Positions 61,445-64,000 of a stretch of 64,000 nucleotides of DNA are shown here, in pieces (within the stretch, counting starts at the first letter, position 1; each line of letters opens with the position of its first letter). The notes beneath the pieces are model-generated. The model saw only the letters and a program-made list of their open reading frames with translations, ran no database searches and had not been told where the DNA came from. Source of the DNA: Bradyrhizobium sp. NP1. GTDB taxonomy: Bacteria > Pseudomonadota > Alphaproteobacteria > Rhizobiales > Xanthobacteraceae. The stretch lies in contig NZ_CP127385.1 of the NCBI RefSeq assembly GCF_030378205.1, positions 7,108,001 to 7,172,000 of the forward strand. Reading direction: 5' to 3'. The translations under genes and the position numbers were made by a program.

Positions 61445-61561
61445 CTGCACGGTCAGGCGATAATTTTTTCGTGTAGCAACCGCGATCAAGCCGCATCTTG
61501 CCCGCTCGCGCCAAACTGATCATCATTCACTGGCATCGGGAAACGGAAAGCGGGGGTCGTC

Positions 61562-63034
61562 TTGGCCAAGTCACAATGGAGTTTTGCAACCGCGGTCGAA
61601 TTGTCGGCGGCCCTGAAGGCGAGAAAAGCCTCCGCCGTCGAGCTGGCGCAGGACGCGATCGCCCGCATCGAGCGCCATGACGGCAAGATCAATGCGATCT
61701 GCGTGCGTGATTTCGACCGTGCGCTGGAGGCGGCGCGCGCTGCGGACGCCGCGCTGGCACGCGGCGAGAACAAGCCGCTGCTCGGCATCCCCCTGACCGT
61801 GAAGGAATCCTACAACGTCGCGGGGCTGCACACGACCTGGGGCTTCGTGCCGCAAAAGGATTTCATCGCGAAGGAGGACGCGCTCGCGATCGTCAGGGTC
61901 AAGGAGGCCGGCGGCGTGATCCTCGGCAAGACCAACGTGCCGGTCGGGCTTGGCGACTGGCAGAGCTACAACGACATCTACGGCACCACCAACAACCCGT
62001 TCGATCTCGGCCGCACGCCGGGCGGCTCGTCCGGCGGATCGTCGGCCGCGCTTGCCGCAGGTTATGGCCCGCTGTCGCTCGGCTCCGATATCGGCGGCTC
62101 GTTGCGCGTGCCGGCGTTTCATTGCGGCGTCTATGCGCACAAGCCGACGTTCGCCCTGGTGCCGAGCCGCGGCCACACGCCGCCGCCGCTGCCGCCGTTG
62201 CCGTTCGATCGCGATCTCGCAGTGACCGGGCCGATGGCGCGCTGCGCCGCCGACCTTTCGCCTCTGCTTGACGTGATGGCGGCGCCGGACCCGCTCGAGG
62301 CCGGCAAGGCCTATTCGCTGGCCCTGCCGCCGCCGCGGCATGCCGCGCTGAAGGACTTCCGCATCCTGCTCATCGACAGCGATCCTCTCCTGCCGACCGA
62401 CAAGGACATCCGTGCCGGCATCGAGAACCTGGCAACCACCCTCGTCCAGGCCGGCGCGTATGTGGCGCGGCAGAGCCCGCTGTTGCCGGATTTCGCGGCC
62501 TCATCGCGGCTCTATATGCGGCTTCTGATGTCGCTGCTGAGCGCGAGCTTCCCGCCGGAAATCTACGCCGGCGCACAGGCTTCCGCCGCGCAGCTTGCAG
62601 CCGACGACATGAGCCTGCGCGCGGAACGTCTCCGCGGCATCGCGCTCAGCCATCGTGACTGGGTGGCTGCGAGCGGCGGCCGCACACGGCTGCGCGCGCA
62701 ATGGCGCGAGCTTTTCAAGAGCTTCGACGCCGTGATCTGTCCCATCATGCCGACGCCAGCCTATCCGCACGATCATTCGCAGGACCAGGAGCAGCGCCGC
62801 ATCATGATCGACGGCGAGGCCCATTCCTATCCTGACCAGCTAGCGTGGCCCGGCATCGCGACGCTGCCCGGCCTGCCAGCGACCGCAATCCCGCTCGGGC
62901 TATCGCGCGGGGGACTGCCGATCGGCGTGCAGATCGTCGGCCCATGGCTCGAGGACCGCACGCCGCTCAAGCTTGCCGAACTGATCGAGCGCGAAGTCGG
63001 CGGCTTCATTGCGCCGCCGATGTTCGATGACTAA
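61562..63034 (+). CDS. Amidase (amidase signature family)
   Basis: Amidase of 490 residues with TTG start at 61562 and a G-rich ribosome site. The Ser-cisSer-Lys triad is visible: Lys in PLTVKESYNVAGLHTTWG near residue 80, cis-Ser in TPGGSSGGSSAALAAGYG near 155 and the nucleophile Ser in SLGSDIGGSLRVPAFHCG near 178. The family hydrolyses carboxamides to acid and ammonia; the substrate is not predictable. The gap upstream (61445-61561) shows nothing notable, and downstream there are 98 bp before the SnoaL-like gene. Confidence 0.9.
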   Translation: MAKSQWSFATAVELSAALKARKASAVELAQDAIARIERHDGKINAICVRDFDRALEAARAADAALARGENKPLLGIPLTVKESYNVAGLHTTWGFVPQKDFIAKEDALAIVRVKEAGGVILGKTNVPVGLGDWQSYNDIYGTTNNPFDLGRTPGGSSGGSSAALAAGYGPLSLGSDIGGSLRVPAFHCGVYAHKPTFALVPSRGHTPPPLPPLPFDRDLAVTGPMARCAADLSPLLDVMAAPDPLEAGKAYSLALPPPRHAALKDFRILLIDSDPLLPTDKDIRAGIENLATTLVQAGAYVARQSPLLPDFAASSRLYMRLLMSLLSASFPPEIYAGAQASAAQLAADDMSLRAERLRGIALSHRDWVAASGGRTRLRAQWRELFKSFDAVICPIMPTPAYPHDHSQDQEQRRIMIDGEAHSYPDQLAWPGIATLPGLPATAIPLGLSRGGLPIGVQIVGPWLEDRTPLKLAELIEREVGGFIAPPMFDD

Positions 63035-63132
63035 CTTGCTCGCCAAGGCGCGGCGCGGCATCCCGGCAGTTCTGCTGCCAGCTGCTGACATGATTTCGGC
63101 TGCGCCGCATCGAAGGTCAACGGGAGCAACCC

Positions 63133-63486
63133 ATGGACAAGGACATCAGCGAGCTGACGCAGCTCAACACCGACTACGTCAACTCGGTGCAGAATTCGGA
63201 CGTCAGGCGCTTCGACGAAATCCTTGCGCAGGACTTTTATTGCACCAATCCCGACAAGACGCTGGTCGACCGCGCCGCCTTCCTGAAGCAGACCGCGATC
63301 CCGGTGAAGATCCGGAATCTGAAGGCCGAAGACGTCAAGATCCGCGTGCTCGGCGACTTCGCGATCATTCACGCCTCCACCAGCTACACGATGCCTGACG
63401 GCGAGCGGGCCTCCGGCCGCTACACCGACTGCTGGGCGAGGCAGAACGGAAAGTGGCTCGCGGTGTCAGCGCACGTGGCGCGGTGA
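63133..63486 (+). CDS. SnoaL-like/DUF4440 (NTF2 fold) protein
   Basis: Small protein of 117 residues with the NTF2-like pattern: an N-terminal helix pair (TQLNTDYVNSVQNSDVRRFD), FYCTNPDKTLVDRAAFLK, and a C-terminal sheet (AIIHASTSYTMPDGERASGR, WLAVSAHVAR). The cone-shaped fold binds or converts small hydrophobic ligands in known members. No catalytic assignment is possible. A palindromic repeat follows. Confidence 0.82.
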   Translation: MDKDISELTQLNTDYVNSVQNSDVRRFDEILAQDFYCTNPDKTLVDRAAFLKQTAIPVKIRNLKAEDVKIRVLGDFAIIHASTSYTMPDGERASGRYTDCWARQNGKWLAVSAHVAR

Positions 63487-63492
63487 GGACAG

Positions 63493-63587
63493 GTTGTCAT
63501 TGCCGGGCTTGACCCGGCAATCCATCATTGAAGGCAAGACGTCCTGGAAGCTGGATGGATGCCCGGGTCAAGCCCGGGCATGACAAC
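63493..63587. repeat. Palindromic repeat (gttgtcattgccgggc family)
   Basis: GTTGTCATTGCCGGGC at the left pairs with GCCCGGGCATGACAAC at the right with a small mismatch, with inner hairpins GCCGGG-CTTGA-CCCGGC and GCCCGGG-TCAA-GCCCGGGC. It lies between convergent genes and probably terminates both. Confidence 0.8.
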
Positions 63588-63598
63588 TTGAGCACAAT

Positions 63599-64000
63599 CT
63601 ACGCGTCAAACATGATGACGCTGCGCAGCGTCTTGCCCGCCTTCATGCTGGCAAAGCCCTCGTTGATCTCGGGCAGCTTCAGCTTGGCCGAGATCCAGTC
63701 CTCGAGATGCAGCCTGCCGCGCAGGTAGAAATCGACCAGGCGGGGCATGTCGACGCGGAAATGGTTGGAGCCCATCGACGAGCCCTGGATCTTGCGCTCG
63801 CGCAGGAAGTCGAAGCCGTGCAGCTCGATCTTCTGGCCGAACGGGATCATGCCGACGATGGTGGCGGTGCCGCCGGGCGCCAGCATCGCAAAGGCCTGCT
63901 CCGCGGTCTCCTTGCGCCCCAGCACCTCGAAGGAATGGTGCACGCCGCCGCCCGTGAGTTCGCGCACCTGCTGCACCACGTCGCCGTTTTTGGGGTCGAC
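63599..64000 (-). CDS. Zinc-dependent alcohol dehydrogenase, C-terminal part (5' end beyond window)
   Basis: C-terminal 130 or so residues of a medium-chain zinc alcohol dehydrogenase, read on the minus strand up to the window end. The NAD-binding half is visible: GGVHHSFEVLGRKETAEQAF, MLAPGGTATIVGMIPFG and then a C-terminal segment similar to class III-type enzymes (GSSMGSNHFRVDMPRLVDFY). The catalytic zinc ligands are upstream, outside the window. Substrate unknown. Confidence 0.85.
   Translation of the reverse strand, partial: VDPKNGDVVQQVRELTGGGVHHSFEVLGRKETAEQAFAMLAPGGTATIVGMIPFGQKIELHGFDFLRERKIQGSSMGSNHFRVDMPRLVDFYLRGRLHLEDWISAKLKLPEINEGFASMKAGKTLRSVIMFDA

Overview
This is a high-GC alphaproteobacterial chromosome segment, most likely Bradyrhizobium or a close relative. 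The evidence is the dense set of acyl-CoA and aromatic catabolism genes, Liv-type ABC transporters, a MbfA iron exporter behind an Irr-type ICE box, a MloK1-like K+ channel, and the repeated GC-rich palindromes between genes. No rRNA, tRNA, CRISPR array, prophage or transposase gene was seen. Genus is an inference.

Region 1 (1-16.2 kb): a minus-strand pim-like operon (pimF-pimA-pimC-pimD, no pimB thiolase) for dicarboxylate or fatty-acid beta-oxidation faces a divergent IclR regulator, with a perfect 13-bp palindrome in between. Downstream of iclR is a complete Liv-type ABC transporter (livG-livF-livH-livM) followed by three tandem paralogous periplasmic binding proteins, two of them with near-identical terminators, and a glycerate 2-kinase.

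Region 2 (16.3-33.3 kb): a hydroxycinnamate (p-coumarate/ferulate) cluster resembling the CouR/CouAB/TarPQM system of Rhodopseudomonas palustris. A MarR regulator is divergent from a second Liv transporter (livH, a livM-livG fusion, livF). An unbroken minus-strand series encodes a binding protein, a 4-hydroxybenzoyl-CoA thioesterase-like enzyme, an SDR, a feruloyl-CoA synthase, a crotonase, a DUF3237 protein, the TRAP subunits DctM and DctQ, a second MarR, an aryl-aldehyde dehydrogenase and the TRAP binding protein DctP. Divergent from DctP is pobA. Together they would import hydroxycinnamates, activate them to CoA esters, shorten the side chain to 4-hydroxybenzoate and hydroxylate it to protocatechuate. 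AT-rich dyads precede several of these units.

Region 3 (33.4-49.2 kb): mixed accessory genes: a Tat-exported PhoD-like phosphatase, thioesterase, LysR/PNPOx pair, a GST under a YafY-type regulator with two matching operators, a haloalkane dehalogenase, a membrane-anchored TAXI protein, an orphan DUF6537 protein, a cNMP-binding membrane protein facing a MloK1-like channel, a frameshifted Rap1a/Tai-type gene and a nitroreductase.

Region 4 (49.3-59.4 kb): a second acyl-CoA degradation module with three acyl-CoA dehydrogenases, an SDR, a TetR regulator, thiolase, acyl-CoA ligase and an epoxide-hydrolase-like enzyme. Region 5 (59.5-64 kb): mbfA with its ICE box, a putative outer-membrane protein, an amidase, a SnoaL-like protein and the end of a zinc alcohol dehydrogenase.

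Palindromic repeats of at least five families sit in many intergenic gaps, and several supply the stop codon of the gene they abut. Names and functions come from recognising motifs by eye. No database search was possible.
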